DNA of 64,000 bases from Cyrtodaria siliqua (GCA_037043455.1 JAWPHD010004371.1:124001-188000); one strand, 5' to 3'; counted from the first letter of the stretch, positions 35,091-47,155 are shown. The notes: generated by a model not told the origin, from the letters alone. A program made the numbers and translations.

Positions 35091-35610
35091 AGAAAAACTA
35101 AATGGGCAAGATACCTCGTCTTAACATATTCAACAATATGTATAAATATAGGAATAGGGATTTTAATAAAAATTGAACCATGAGTACTCTGAAATACAAT
35201 GTAACCTTGAGAAAAAGGACACCAAAGCGTAGACACCCAGCGTATAGAATAATTAACAGACACACAGAGAGAAAGCGCAGAAAACCAGAGACCCCTTATT
35301 AAAGGTACACTCTTCAGAAGTGAGATGGTTTAGCATTTTTCCCTATATTAGTCATACCTAGTTTACTAACCTTCTAAACAAATATATATATATATTTAAC
35401 CAGCTAATAATTTAAAAGGATTATTATCATGATTATCATTAAAAATACATCCGATTTATTGCAAACACACTGTAAAAAGCATCTCCTTAAATTATACTAA
35501 GCATTTATAACGTCACTGTCGGTGGATTCCCAAGTCGAAACACAGGGAAATAAAACGCCCCAAATACATATGAGCTCGTGGTCAACATTCTCTAGATCAC
35601 TACTGAAAGC
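35091..35610. other. No gene seen; short TA microsatellite
   Basis: AT-rich with a (TA)n stretch at 35,383-35,394 and no recognised repeat family. Confidence 0.45.
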
Positions 35611-35740
35611 GTTTATAAACGAAACTATGCGTTCATTTAAATGCACGGAACGAACGCAACATAATGTGTGCGTTTAAATGCACAAACGGAGAAAATGCAT
35701 TTGCGTTCGTTCGTTCAGCGTTTACCAATTGCAACATTTC
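35611..35740. repeat. GTTCGTTC / GAACGAAC-rich repeat, short block
   Basis: GAACGAACGCAAC and TTGCGTTCGTTCGTTCAGCG lie on opposite sides of a ~60-base centre together with AAATGCA and TGCATTT words, giving an imperfect foldback. Related to the larger block at 36,175-36,430. Confidence 0.6.
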
Positions 35741-36174
35741 TGACGATTAAACTACGCATGATATCCAGTCATGTGATTCTTACCACGAGTCGGCGACTAA
35801 TGTTTGTGATCATATTGAAGAATGTGTCCTTTGGGTGACATTATTTGGTGCTGCACATTGATGATTATTCTGTTTTCTTCCGGGTTTATGTTATTTTCAT
35901 CAAACATTTAACATACTTGACACTATATAAAAATATGCCGTCTGATTTTACCAACATTATTTCAGTTTTATAATGAAATAATATAAAGTTTGTGCTACAC
36001 AATAAATATATTTCCTATTTTAAATCAGTAAAAATGGAAGTGTGTTATCGTGCTTAAAAAACACCTTTTACACAGTGTATTTCTTTATATTAAAATACTG
36101 CAAAACACACTTCGTTTAAATCGAGACTTCAATTATGTACTCAAAAGGATAATATTGAAAGTTATCCGAAATAG
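35741..36174. other. No recognisable feature
   Basis: AT-rich spacer between two GTTCGTTC blocks. Confidence 0.4.
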
Positions 36175-36430
36175 CGAAATGCATTTGCGTTCGTTTCGTT
36201 CGTTTTGTTGCGTTCGTTTCGTTCGTTCCGTTCGTTTTCAGCGTTTAGCGTTTTAAAAAATGCATTCATCGTTCGTTTTTTAAAACGCTGAACGCTGAAA
36301 ACGAATGAAACGAACGCAACGAACGAAATGCATTTTTAAAATATAGATCGTGCAACGTTCATTCTGCGTTCGTTCTGCGTTCATTCTGCGCTCATTTTCC
36401 GTTCTTTCAGCGTTCGGTCTGCATTTACTT
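36175..36430. repeat. GTTCGTTC foldback repeat
   Basis: Left arm AAATGCATTTGCGTTCG, TTTCGTTCG repeats and TTCAGCGTTTAGCGTTTTAA; right arm TTAAAACGCTGAACGCTGAA, AACGAACGCAACGAACG and AAATGCATTT. The arms pair around a short ATGCATTCATCG centre. A trailing block of GTTCATTCTGC steps (36,356-36,425) is a degenerate decamer repeat. Confidence 0.75.
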
Positions 36431-36776
36431 GGGGTACTTGAAGTCAACTGGGTCTGTAATCTTGCAAATAAATGCATTGGATCTTTAAACAACAAAATAT
36501 CATTAAATACAACTTAGGAGTCGAGCTCGAACCTGAAAACTGAGCAGCTAAACGGCCAAAATGGGCGCCGACAGTGTTACAATATATACGATAATCTATA
36601 TGCCTTTGGTATTAAAACCACATGGGTAAGTACAAGCCAATTGACTTCTTTATCCCAAACTATCAAGACAAAACATCTACAACTTCAGACGTAGGAGTCA
36701 CGGCAAAAAATTGAAACATTTTAACTGTGTTTTGCAATCAGTCACACACTATAAACATGGTTCGGTCCGAACACGG
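36431..36776. other. No recognisable feature
   Basis: No repeat or coding signal recognised; a small palindrome TTCGGTCCGAA lies at 36,760. Confidence 0.4.
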
Positions 36777-37115
36777 AGTATATTATACAATTATGGACTT
36801 TTCAGCTGTTATACATGATGTGATATGCACCAAAAAAATCATTATTGACCGAGGCGATAGCCGAGGTCAATAATGATTTTTTGGTACATATCAACATCAT
36901 GTATAACAGCTGAAAAGTCCATAACTGTTTTATTATATAACCCTCAATTTACAATTATATAAAACAGGTCAATATCAAAAAAACAATTATATAAAACAGG
37001 TCAATATCAAAAAAACAGGTCAATATCAAAAAAACAGGTCAATATCGCTAGATATTTTTTCTAAAAAATTACTTTTTAGCCAATGAAAACGCGTCTATTT
37101 ATAGGTTATATAATA
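36777..37115. mobile_element. Palindromic MITE-like element with internal tandem repeat
   Basis: A long near-perfect inverted repeat: TATGGACTTTTCAGCTGTTA, TACATGATG, AAAAATCATTATTGACC on the left and GGTCAATAATGATTTTT, CATCATGTA, TAACAGCTGAAAAGTCCATA on the right, around GAGGCGATAGCCGA (36,791-36,922). It is followed by four AACAGGTCAATATC-AAAAAAA units (36,967-37,047). AT-rich ends TATTATACAA and TTATATAATAA could be terminal inverted repeats. No transposase. Confidence 0.75.
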
Positions 37116-37339
37116 ATCAACTTTATTGACTCAAAATACTCGTTTAAACTCCATAATCGTCCCAAGACTTCAAACCGTCTTTAATTCTCCCTTTAACAAA
37201 ATCTTCAAATACCGTATTACGAATTTCTAGTTATGCAATATATACAGAGACTGTGCTTCGAAAGTAACTCAATAAAGCTCAAAATTAAGCGAATATTTAT
37301 CATATATTCTGTATATTTCTGACCCATATAACTGGATTT

Positions 37340-37690
37340 GTTGGTGACTCACTCTTATGTTGCATCTGTTTGGCGTCTTTACTTCAACTGAGTTAACCAG
37401 TTGTCTCTCTCCAAAGGTGAATGTATTGTCAAAATATTCCGATTTTATCTTATTAACAAGACATAAGACATATTGTATTCTAATGAGTTATGTTAGTAGA
37501 CTCAAATTTTATTATCACAAATATATGATAACGCTATAATCTTGGCATATCCATTAATGGCTGTTGATATATGTTGGCGTTCGGAAAACACTTCTGTTCC
37601 AATATTACCATAAACAATAGCAATGAAACACAGACTGTCAAAGAAACACTCGAATGCTTTTAGCAGTTTTTATTTTGAACAGATATTCTA
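37340..37690. repeat. Dispersed third copy of the B-unit end
   Basis: Corresponds to 17,365-17,590 and 53,170-53,400: GACATA-TGTATTCTAATGAG, TATCACAAATATATGA, GGCTGTTGATATATGTTGGC, GTTCGGAAAACACTTCTG, TACCATAAACAATAGC and GAATGCTTTTAGCAG. It shows that the segment occurs apart from the units. Confidence 0.65.
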
Positions 37691-37714
37691 ACATAACAAA
37701 ATCAAACACACAAA

Positions 37715-39110
37715 AGGCATGACACTTTGTTTATCCCTAGTTCGCAAATACATAACGCTATAATCATGCGCATCACAAGTCTAGTTAGTGAACGGGTCAA
37801 AGACGAATCAGTGCAAAGTTAATATTAAAAGAGTGGATTTTAATAAAACGAGACCAACATTTTCGACTATCCATATTTAGTAAATACATACTCAAATATC
37901 GGTACACGTTTGGTATATTTATTGAATGAACCAAACACGTAACATGTGCAGCCATCCTTTTTAAACGTTCCAAAAACTATAGCAGATACATGATGATTAT
38001 TGATAAACCCTTTCGGGCGGAATTGTTTTGACTTGTTCAAGAAAAAACAAATGAATAATTATTATTTGACATAATAATGTCTACATACTAATATCAAACA
38101 TCTACACAGAGAGCATGACTTTAATCTCGTCTTGTTGTACGCTTAACGGTTTGTTCTCTTGTTGGTCTGGTTTCTGCAATGATTACTTACTTTGTGACTT
38201 TCTAGGCTTTTGTTTTTTATATTACATGTTGTATATATACATTGATCATTTATGTGTTTTACTTATGTTGCTAATTAATACTGCCTTGTTTATTATAGAT
38301 TATAACCTGGTGGGGATATCTTACTACAATGTCCCGTTTCTTGGATGACAATAGTGTTAGAGTGGGTTTGGTGCACCCTAGAACCTGGTTCAAACCCCAA
38401 GAGGCCTTTTTTTGGCACTGTCCTTTTCAGGGCGGTAGCCCTACTGTCAACACTTTTGTGCTTATGATGTCTTAGCTGGCTTTTTATTCTTCTTTAAAGT
38501 TGTTCTTTGTTTCTGCGTGGTTGACTGTCGTCCTCGAATGCTACTTTTTCTGTTAGATTTGTATATCTACTTTTGTGGCTATCCCCTTTTCGCAAGTACA
38601 TACCACTGAACAAGCACTAGCGAGTGGAAGTATTTTGACTTGGTCAAAGAAAAAAGAAATCAATAGTTAATATTTGACATTATAGTTTCTACCTACTAAT
38701 ATTGATCATCTACCTAAATGGCATGACATTGTGGCTATCCATTGTGTAAAGATATATACCACTGGTCAAGCATTTGCGAGCGGAAGTTGTTTTATTTGTT
38801 CAAAGAAACACAAACGCAGAGTCAATCCTTTAACAGAAACTTCTCCACATAATAATATCGACAGGAAGAGCAAAACATTTTGGAATCCCTATTTCGCAAA
38901 ATACATACCACTTATAAGCCATTTGCGGGCGGAAGTACTGTTATTTGTTTAAAGAAACAAAACAATGCGTAATCAATTTTTAACAGAAACATTTTTACAT
39001 AAGAATATCGAACATCTGCACGAATACATTGCATTGTGATATACTTTTAACGCGAATCACGACCCTGGTCAATCACTGGAAGTAGCTATATTGAATGGGT
39101 GAAACACGTG
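37715..39110 (+). repeat. ~150-bp tandem repeat, about five units, interrupted
   Basis: Units begin with a CTATCCC/TTCGCAAATACATA block at about 37,730, 38,580, 38,735, 38,888 and a decayed one at 39,040. They proceed through GCGAG(T/C)GGAAGT, TTGTTCAAAGAAA, AATCAAT, TTTAACAGAAAC or ATTTGACAT, then an AATATCGA and CATCTAC block. An RT-element tail is inserted at 38,112-38,575. The 21,746 fragment beside the long RT element belongs to the same family. Confidence 0.75.
38112..38575 (+). mobile_element. RT-element 3' tail, second subfamily, inside the ~150-bp array
   Basis: Tail from TCTTGTTGTACGCTTAACGG through GGTGCACCCTAGAACCTGG, TTCAAACCCC, GTAGCCCTACTGTCAACAC and GCTACTTTTTCTGTTAG. A neighbouring array unit (38,715) reads GGCATGACATTGTGGCTATC across the same spot, so the insertion lies between GCATGAC and TGTGGCTATCC, with no target duplication. 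Confidence 0.85.
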
Positions 39111-39474
39111 CAGTAGGCCCTTGAACAAATGATCAAAGTAGTATCGCAATAGCTTTTAAATTATGCATACTTAACTTTGATTTCAAATCCATGTGCTGTC
39201 AAACAGGGTATTTAATGGACATGGATATAGATATATAGTATAAGAGCAATTAATATAACATTGCTGGCTAGAGTTGATCTAAATTTATTCGATAATCATC
39301 TTTGATTTAAATCAATGCGAGCAAAACGTGTTTGTGTTACCATAAATAATAAAATAGGGCTTGATGATGATTTGTTTAGAATAGATATGAACTAAACATA
39401 AACCACCCAAACTTGGAATAGTTTTTTGACGATAATGCACACAATCATGTATGATTAGCATGACAGTATCAGTA
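39111..39474. other. No recognisable feature
   Basis: AT-rich; no repeat, coding or RNA structure recognised. Confidence 0.45.
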
Positions 39475-39685
39475 GTATGAAGAAAGATAAAAATATCGGA
39501 CAGGAAAAGCATCATTCAAGGACGACAGTCAACCACAAAACACAACAACAAACACGCAAACAGACAAACGAGAAGGTAAAAGTAATAAAAAATGCAAACG
39601 ACATCATGAAGACAAAAGGGTTGACAGTAGGGCTAACGCCTTGGAACGGCCAGTGGCAACAAAGGCCACTGGGGGTTTAAAGAAG
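39475..39685 (-). mobile_element. RT-element 3' tail, minus strand, short
   Basis: Reverse-complement terminus (AAGATAAAAATATCGGACAG, GACGACAGTCAACCACAAAA) through GTTGACAGTAGGGCTAACGC to CACTGGGGGTTTAAA, where it is truncated. Confidence 0.85.
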
Positions 39686-40144
39686 TTGAACATGCTAGTA
39701 GACAATATCCTAGATAAATACGCGGCGTTAAACTTCAGGCAGGGGCCGAGGATGACAACAGGCTATTTGTACTAAATATTATTTGTGTTTCTTTTTATTA
39801 TCATATTTGCTTGTGTTGCAAGTAAATTCGCTGATGACGAATTTAAATAACTCCGTGACATGTTACAATAAAGAACAATTAGTGATGTTTACAGTATCTA
39901 AAGTGTTATTATACTCGTACTCAAGCAATCTATTAAGTGACATTGTGTGATTTATTTTGTGTTTTGTTGAAGCTACGTTCATGACTGTAACTATATGATT
40001 TTGTAGACGGCATTATATAACGAGCGATTTTAATTAACGGTAAATAGCAATATGTACTTTTAACGTAATGACGCTGAAAGAAATTGTATTGCTTTATTAG
40101 TATTCACAATATGTTACAGCACTTTATATTGGCGATATTTAACT
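39686..40144. other. No recognisable feature
   Basis: AT-rich spacer; no motif recognised. Confidence 0.45.
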
Positions 40145-40345
40145 GTGTAAACCAGCGGCCTTTTTTTGCCACTGGCCTTTCCAAGGCGGTAGCCCTATTG
40201 TCAACCCGTGTGTGTTTATGGTGTCTTATCTTGCCTTTTATTCATCTTTATATATAGATAATCTTTGTTTCTTTGTGTGTACGTGGTTGACTTTCGTCCT
40301 TGAATGCTACTTTCCTGTTCGACTTTTATATTTACCTTTAGTTAA
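40145..40345 (+). mobile_element. RT-element 3' tail, second subfamily, short
   Basis: From AACCAGCGGCC through CCAAGGCGGTAGCCCTATTG, TCTTGCCTTTTATTCATC, GTGGTTGAC and TTGAATGCTACTTTCCTG to TTCGACTTTTATA. Confidence 0.85.
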
Positions 40346-41224
40346 AACAATGCTATTTAAATTAGAAAGATTAGTCTAGATCATTTGTTTTCAAAACAAA
40401 CGAATAGAACTGTTCTTATCTTTACCGAGATAACGGTATCGCTTCTGATTGGCTGTTACAGACGCACCTTGTATCGAAAATGTACAGAACGACAGGAAGA
40501 CACTTAATTAATAAATAAACACATATGCAAATGTTATCATTAATGTCGACGAACTAATGTGGATGGTCAAAAATACTATAATAAAAACAAAATACTTACG
40601 GATGTTTCCGGTTTCATTTGTTTTCTACACAAAGGGTCAAGACGTTTGTATTTACAATCAAGCATCGACGGTGATCAAGACTATCAAAATATAGGTAGGT
40701 GTAGAAAGTACCCTTTTCGATGACATGTTTTATTATAACTGAATTTCGCCATAGAGAGCAGTCGTAAACAATACTGAAAGTGGGAGACGATATATGGTGA
40801 CGTCAAGTAGAAAGCGTTGGTGTATCAAATACATCGATAAGTTGGTGTTTGGTACATTGAGGGAACGTGCTGAATACGTGAATATGAATCGACGTTTATT
40901 TTCATAGTTATTTCCTCGTGTATTTCGATATGTTTATATCATAGACGAATTACAATTAAGGAGGTAAAACTCGGATTATTGTTGCACGCTCCAAACAAAC
41001 GTTCATTAAATTGGGCATATTTCTTTTGTCCCCACGACTACCACCCCAACCCCCTGCCCCCCCCCCCCCCCCCAACCACCCTCACCTGGAATGGTATGAT
41101 ATACACTTTCCTCATATATTCAAATGAAATACTTTAAGGCTAACCTTTACGGCCAAATATACAACAACAAATAATGATACATGTGTGTGCGAAAACATGT
41201 AATCATGATTGAGCTTGTTTTATT
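40346..41224. other. No gene seen; poly(C) tract inside
   Basis: Unrecognised sequence. A run of about 17 C lies at 41,057-41,074 within a C-rich segment (CCACCCCAACCCCCTGCCC). No open frame of interest. Confidence 0.5.
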
Positions 41225-41530
41225 AGACATAAGATTAGCGGAATAAGACAAACTAATGTTGCTGTTTTGTATATTATAATGTACATGTACATGTACGTCG
41301 TATAATAAATGTGCCACTATAGTTTTATTTATCTGCCTTGTTACGTTGTATTGTGTTCTAAATAACAAAATTCACGAAACCATTATAGAGCGGAATACGA
41401 CAAACTGTTGCTGTTGATTGTATATTATACTGTATGTCGTAAAATAAATGCGGCACTCTACGTTTATTTATCTGCCTTATTCTGTTGTCGTTTTTCTTCT
41501 AAATGATAAAGTCACGAAACCGTATTAACG
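41225..41530 (+). repeat. Tandem duplication of ~150 bp
   Basis: Two diverged units (about 41,231-41,385 and 41,391-41,530) share GGAATA-GACAAACT, TTGCTG, TTGTATATTATA, GTCGTA-AATAAATG, GTTTATTTATCTGCCTT and TAAA-TCACGAAACC. The first holds an expanded ATGTAC microsatellite. Confidence 0.75.
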
Positions 41531-42619
41531 TTTTTTATGCCGCCTGATTGCATATTCTCATTTCCATCGAAGAAATGCAGAAATAGACAGATCGATATGC
41601 CGTCCGAATCGTAAGTAATTAATATATTTGACGTATGTGCGTACATACAAACAAGTATAAAGATGACAAGGAATGCTTTTCTTACTGGCATGTTTTTGTT
41701 TCAAAATCAGCGTTAAGTGATAAAAAGTAAATTGGCTTCCGGTTTATCGACAGTCACTAATTTAATCAGTCCTATATTCAATTAATACTTGTATTTGCTG
41801 TTTTGCTTTTTTTTTGTATTTGTATGGCGGCAGAGTCAATGGTTTTCCACAAATGTTTCCTAAACATAGAAACATGCATGCACATTTACTGTTTAAGCAG
41901 AATGATCTATCGAATTGAATATCCTTCACGCGGGATTATTCGCGTTTTTTTCCATTAGCAGCATCATAATAATAATATTTCGGTTAAAGATCACATAGTT
42001 TACATAGCACATAATTTACACATATTTCATAATCAATGTATACAAGAATAGTCAAAATTTAAATTAATGTTAATTTATGTTTTAAGATATTGTATTCTAC
42101 AATATTAAAGGGGTTTGTGAGGAAACGCCATTCTTCCACAATTCAATTACCGATATCCCAAAATCCCCATTACACCTTTTTCAGTCGGTTATAAATATAA
42201 AACCCTAGTCGGCGATAAAACATGTCCAAACTGGCCCCGTAAGGTGTCCGTAAATATTCAAGCGAGCGGCTATTGTTGAATGATGACGTCATCGCGCCGA
42301 ATGTGCATGAATGAATTTTTCGCAAGCGACACTCAAATGTCAAGACACTCTGTCCTTGAGGCTTGACACTAGGGTAGGATAGGTGCGCATAAAGGTATCA
42401 ATTGCTTGTACAGCAACTGTATCCAGTATTAGGGTTGGCTTGTGATAAAATGGACCGGGCTGTTCTGTCGAATATCGCTAGGACCACGTCAGTAAGAGTT
42501 GACAGTGGACTTTTTAGGGACTTTATCAATTAGTAGTACTGTACTTATAGAACGGTCGGTCAGGTTGCCAGAAATAGATGTATTGCGGCAAAATGATTTA
42601 CAGACTAGTACAATTCTGC
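41531..42619. other. No gene seen
   Basis: Mixed AT-rich sequence. 42,100-42,360 is less AT-rich, with a GATGACGTCATC palindrome at 42,283-42,294 (a CRE-like TGACGTCA word) and GGCCCCGTAAGG. This resembles a promoter or LTR fragment but has no other supporting structure. Confidence 0.4.
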
Positions 42620-43025
42620 CCAGTCATGGAGTACCTTCACTCTGGCTTTCTAGGCTATTGTTTTTTGTATTATATTTACACAAGCATATTTCTGTTTTAC
42701 TTATATTGCCTATTGATGCTGCCTTGTTGGTTAGAGATTAGATCATGGCGGGTATTTCTTTATTTACACTGTCCTGTTTTAATGGGATGACAGTAGTGTA
42801 AGTGTGAGGTTTGGTGCACCCTAGAACCGGTTTAAATCCCCAGTGGCCTTTGTTGCCACTGACCGTTCCAAGGCGGTAACCCTAGTGTCAACCCTTTTGT
42901 GTTTGTGATGTCGTTTGCATTTTTTATTACTTTTGCCTTCTCGTTTGTCTGTTTGAGTGTTTGTTTTTGTGTTTTGTGGTTGACTGTCGTCCTTGCTTTC
43001 CCTGTCCGATATTTTTATCTTTATT
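42620..43025 (+). mobile_element. RT-element 3' tail, first subfamily
   Basis: From AGTCATGGAGTACCTTCACT through the complete tail to TTTCCCTGTCCGATATTTTT. About 12 bases are missing near 42,996 (CCTTG joins CTTTCCC). Confidence 0.9.
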
Positions 43026-44699
43026 TAGACACAACATCTGCAATAAATGAGTCAAATGTTGATGTTTTGTTTATACATGTATATATTATGACCTACACAT
43101 TTTAAGATTTTTTTATCTTTAAGCGGACTTCGGTTTATGTAAGGTGTTTTATCAGCATATTTCATGTTTTTATATAAAACAGCCTTTGAATATTTGTTTT
43201 CTTTCTTTTAATGTGTTACATGTAGATTAATTCAACTAAAACACTCTGTCTTTTTTTTCATTGCAAAGTATTACGTTTAACCGAACTAATTTGATATTTT
43301 GTAAATTGTTGCGTTTAACCAAAAAAAGTGTTTCGGTTGTAACTTGTGTATTTCTCAACTACTTTTCTCGTTATAAGCTGAGTATTAAAGTCTTACTTAA
43401 TGGGGGGGAAAATCCAATCTAATAATATATAAATTATTCAATTATTAAAATTATTCATGGAAATGCTGGAAACTGGAGCCCGATTAGGAGTTCTAGGTTT
43501 ATAGTAAATCAAAGATTCAGTCCAGAAGATTCCTTAAACTAACACTTATTAGTCAATAAAATAGTTTTTAATTACTTACTAAGCTGAAGAAGAAGGAAAA
43601 CAAAAAAGCTTGACGACTTGAACTTGTATTTTCTTCATAGAAGTCGAGAACTGTAGGCCGCAAACGGGCGCAAACGGGTGGCGACATAATTAAATAGTAT
43701 ATATTGTAATGTATTGGTCTGATTCTATGACTCCTGAAACTCACGCTCGACCTTAATAGTAGCGTCAATAGTGCTTATTAAACTCCAAAGTCAATTGAAA
43801 TTGTCCTATTTAGTCATATTTATCGATTATTGGTAATTTGCGAGATAGGTAGTCAGTATCGATTACGGAAATTAAAGAAAAGTTCCGATGGCGTTGATCG
43901 TACATAGTCGGCCAATTCCGTCATTCTTCGGTGATAGCGAGATGCTGCGAATGGCTGGCAGCGGACAAGGGGCATCGCCAAGGAGGCCCGAGTACAAATT
44001 ACCGTGTCGTTCACTCTCAGGAAGTATCTAATGGTTTCGCGTTACGTATGCTTGACTTCTGTATGTCAGAACGAAATCGGAAACCAAAGGGATATTTTTT
44101 TTCAAACTCATAGAATTTGGGCAAAAGTTGATACCGTTAAGGGGATTTTCAGAAAAAAAATGTGAATTATTACGCAGAGCAGCAATTATAAATGGGTTAA
44201 CTAAGGTTAATACTTGAGTTCGTCTTAGTTGAAGTAGCTATCCCGCCAACACCAGCCAAATTGTTCAACATATGTACATCGCTTTTAAACCCACTGACGA
44301 CGAGGTCTATAACTCTTTTTGCATAGTTTGAAAATCCAAACTCTATAGACATGCATACGGTTTTAACCAGCCAGACCAAACCCCAAAACTTGAGTGTTGA
44401 ATTAAGAGTAACGAACTCATAATTTATTTGACGCATATGTATTCTGCATTGCGCACTTCGCACAGACTTTTCCTTTTATCAGGATTTGTATTGTTATGAT
44501 ATTCGTGTTCTATAAAAGCCTTAACCAACTATGGCGCCTTTTGTATTCCAGAAACCTGTACAGCAAACCGTTTCCAAAGTTGCTATCGTAATCTGATTTA
44601 ATCCGTTTTTGAGACAGTTTATTTTCGCTCAAGTATCATTTACTTCAATTGCAAATCGAATGAGCTGACATTAAGCCATATACAAATAAAGAGCACATT
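43026..44699. other. No gene supported
   Basis: AT-rich DNA with two open frames (43,931-44,113 plus, 44,197-44,463 minus) that show no family motif and no paralogue in the window. The 43,860-44,050 part is less AT-rich than its surroundings and could be an unrecognised exon or element. Confidence 0.4.
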
Positions 44700-44900
44700 G
44701 TTTTCGCATCAAACGCAATAACATTACTTTCAATTCAACAAAGCGATAACATAACTTTCACAAACAATATCTTAAAATCGTTCGCAGTAATAAGCAATAA
44801 CAAAACGTTCTCATCAACAGGCAACTTTCGAATCAACAATAACTAACCTAACTTTCGCATCAACAATCATTAGCATCACTTTCGCACCAACAAGAAATAA
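44700..44900. repeat. Degenerate minisatellite (ACTTTCGCATCAACAATAA-like)
   Basis: Six or so imperfect steps of 25-40 bases sharing AACNTTCNCA(T/C)CAACA and GCAATAACA words. Boundaries are vague. Confidence 0.5.
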
Positions 44901-45077
44901 AAAAAACTGAATCATAGAACAGAATAGTATATATACTTTATAAAACTTGTACATGAATACATCGTTATGTATGCATACACACATGTTCATGCATACCAGA
45001 CCTGAACAACTAACTACGATAACGACTAGGAAACCGGACTAAATACTAAACACGAGAAAATGTTGGGACTGATCTCA
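44901..45077. other. Spacer, no feature
   Basis: Short AT-rich sequence. Confidence 0.4.
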
Positions 45078-45600
45078 AAAGAAATATAAAAAGATCGGAC
45101 AGGGAAAGTAGCATTCAAGGAGGACACTCAACCACAAAACACAGAAACAAACACGCAAACAGACAAACAAGAAGGCAAAAGCAATAATAAATGCAAACGA
45201 CATCACAAACACAAAAGGGTTGACAAAAGGGCTACCGCCTTGGAACGGTCAGTGGCAAAGTAGGCCACAGGGGGTTTAAACCGGTTTTGGGTGCACCAAA
45301 CCTCACACTTACCCTACTGTCATTCCATTAAAACACGACAGTGTAAATAAAGGAATCTCCGCCATGATCCAATATCTAGCCATCAAGACAGCATCAATAG
45401 GCAATATAAGTAAAACACAAATATGCTCGTGTAAATATAATACAAAAAAAATAGCCTAGAAAGCCACAATGAAGGTACTGAGTGACTTGGCAGAAGCCAG
45501 AGCAGTAAGAGAATAAACCATTAAGGGCACGACAAGAAAGATCATAGACAAACATCAAACGCCACCGTCCTAATGAGCTTTAGGCAAAGTTGTATAACAA
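45078..45600 (-). mobile_element. RT-element full-length 3' tail, minus strand
   Basis: Nearly complete reverse-complement tail: terminus AAAGATCGGACAGGGAAAG at 45,091, through CATGATCCAATATCTAGCCA and GAAAGATCATAGACAAACAT, to CGCCACCGTCC at 45,570. It begins just after where the RT stop codon would be. No RT coding sequence is attached. Confidence 0.9.
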
Positions 45601-46197
45601 CTTGGGTTTTAATAGGCTCATAGTTTGTGTAGAAAAGAGCCATTAGAAAATCAAATTACAAAAAAACAACATGTTATTTATATTTTTGGCGATATAAATA
45701 AACGTCATATACATCGACCTTTCAGACTATTTTTCTATACAGTCTTAGATGAAACAAGCCAGAATATGCTGGAATTTCAAAGGTGATGTCCTGAATAATG
45801 GATCACTAATAACGTCTTGAGAGGAACATACACATCAGACATGTAAGATGCAGATCCAAGTTTTTGGTTTGAGTATTTGTGTGTTAGAAGGGCGGAGCGG
45901 AGGATCTTTCGAAATACAATATTTTTCTACACGACGTTTAGTGAATTCTGCTGTATTTTTCCAGAATTATTTTATGTTAAATCCAGTGAAGACTAACAGT
46001 AGAAATGGCGCGCGCCCCATGTAATCCGGCATGAATATGTTATACTTGTGTGGGATTTTAGAGAGTGGGGGGAGAGATGAGCAATACACTTTTATCCCAT
46101 ATGTCTTACGCTAAAATCGCCGCCATAGCCGTGAAGACGCTGCGTCTAAAACTTTCTCGCCCCTGCTGGTTCAAATCCAACTGGGAGCTCGATTCTA
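45601..46197. other. Left flank of satellite array 2; tRNA-like B-box word
   Basis: No gene. At 46,169-46,179 GGTTCAAATCC matches the RNA polymerase III B-box, with a second, weaker GAGCTCGATTC just downstream. I cannot fold a tRNA around them. This flank does not resemble the left flank of array 1. Confidence 0.4.
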
Positions 46198-47155
46198 GTG
46201 TGCGATGCTCCTCGGCCGTCCATGTCTATCTATATGGGATTGGTAGCGTGCGATGCTAATCGGCCGTTCATCTGTGTCTTTATGGGCTTGATAGCGTTCG
46301 ATGCTCCTCAGCCGTCCATGTGTGTCTATATGGGATTGGTAGGGTGCGATGTTCGTCAGCCGTCCATGTGTGTCTATTTGTGATTGGTAGCGTGCGATGC
46401 TCTTCAGCCGTCCATGTGTGTCTATATGGGATTGGTAGCGTGCGATGCTCGTCAGCCGTCCATGTGTGTCTGTATGGGATTGATAGCGTGCGATGCTCCT
46501 CAGCCGTCCATGTGTGTCTATATGGAATTGGTAGCGTGCGATGCTCATCAGCCGTCCATGTGTGTCTATATGGGATTGATAGCGTACGATGCTCATCAGC
46601 CTTCCATGTGTGTCTTTATGGGATTGGTAGCGTGCTATGGTCCTCATCCGTCCAACTGTGTCTACATGCGATTGGTAGCGTGCGATGCTCCTCAGCCGTC
46701 CGTGTATGTCTAAATGGGATTGGTAACGAGCGATGCTCCTCGGCCGTCCATGTGTGTCTATATGGGATTACTAGCGTGCGATGCTCATCGGCCGTCCATC
46801 TGTGTCTTTATGGGATTGGTAGCGTGCGATGCTCCTCAGCCATCCATGTGTGTCTATATGGGATTGGTAGGGTGCGATGTTCATCCGCCGTCCATGTGTG
46901 TCTATATGGGATTTGTAGCGTACGATGCTCCTCGGCCGTCCAATTGTGTCTATATGAGATAGGAAGCGTGCGATGCTCCTCAGCCGTCCATGTGTGTTTG
47001 TATGGAAATGGTAGCGTGCGATGCTCCTCAGCCGTCTATGTGTGTCTTTATGGAATCGGTAGCCTTCGATGCTCCTCAGCCGTCCATGCATGTCTATATG
47101 GGATTGGTAGCGTGCGATGCTCCTCAGCCGTCCATGTGTGTATATATGGGATTAC
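46198..47155 (+). repeat. 48-bp satellite array 2, about 20 units
   Basis: Same unit as array 1, but heavily diverged throughout (variants GGCCGTCC, TCAGCC, TTCGTC, TTTATGGG). It resembles the decayed right part of array 1 and lacks the homogeneous core. The right junction (ATTACATGTACGCTGT) is the same as that of array 1 at 10,418, so the array belongs to the duplicated block. Confidence 0.95.
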
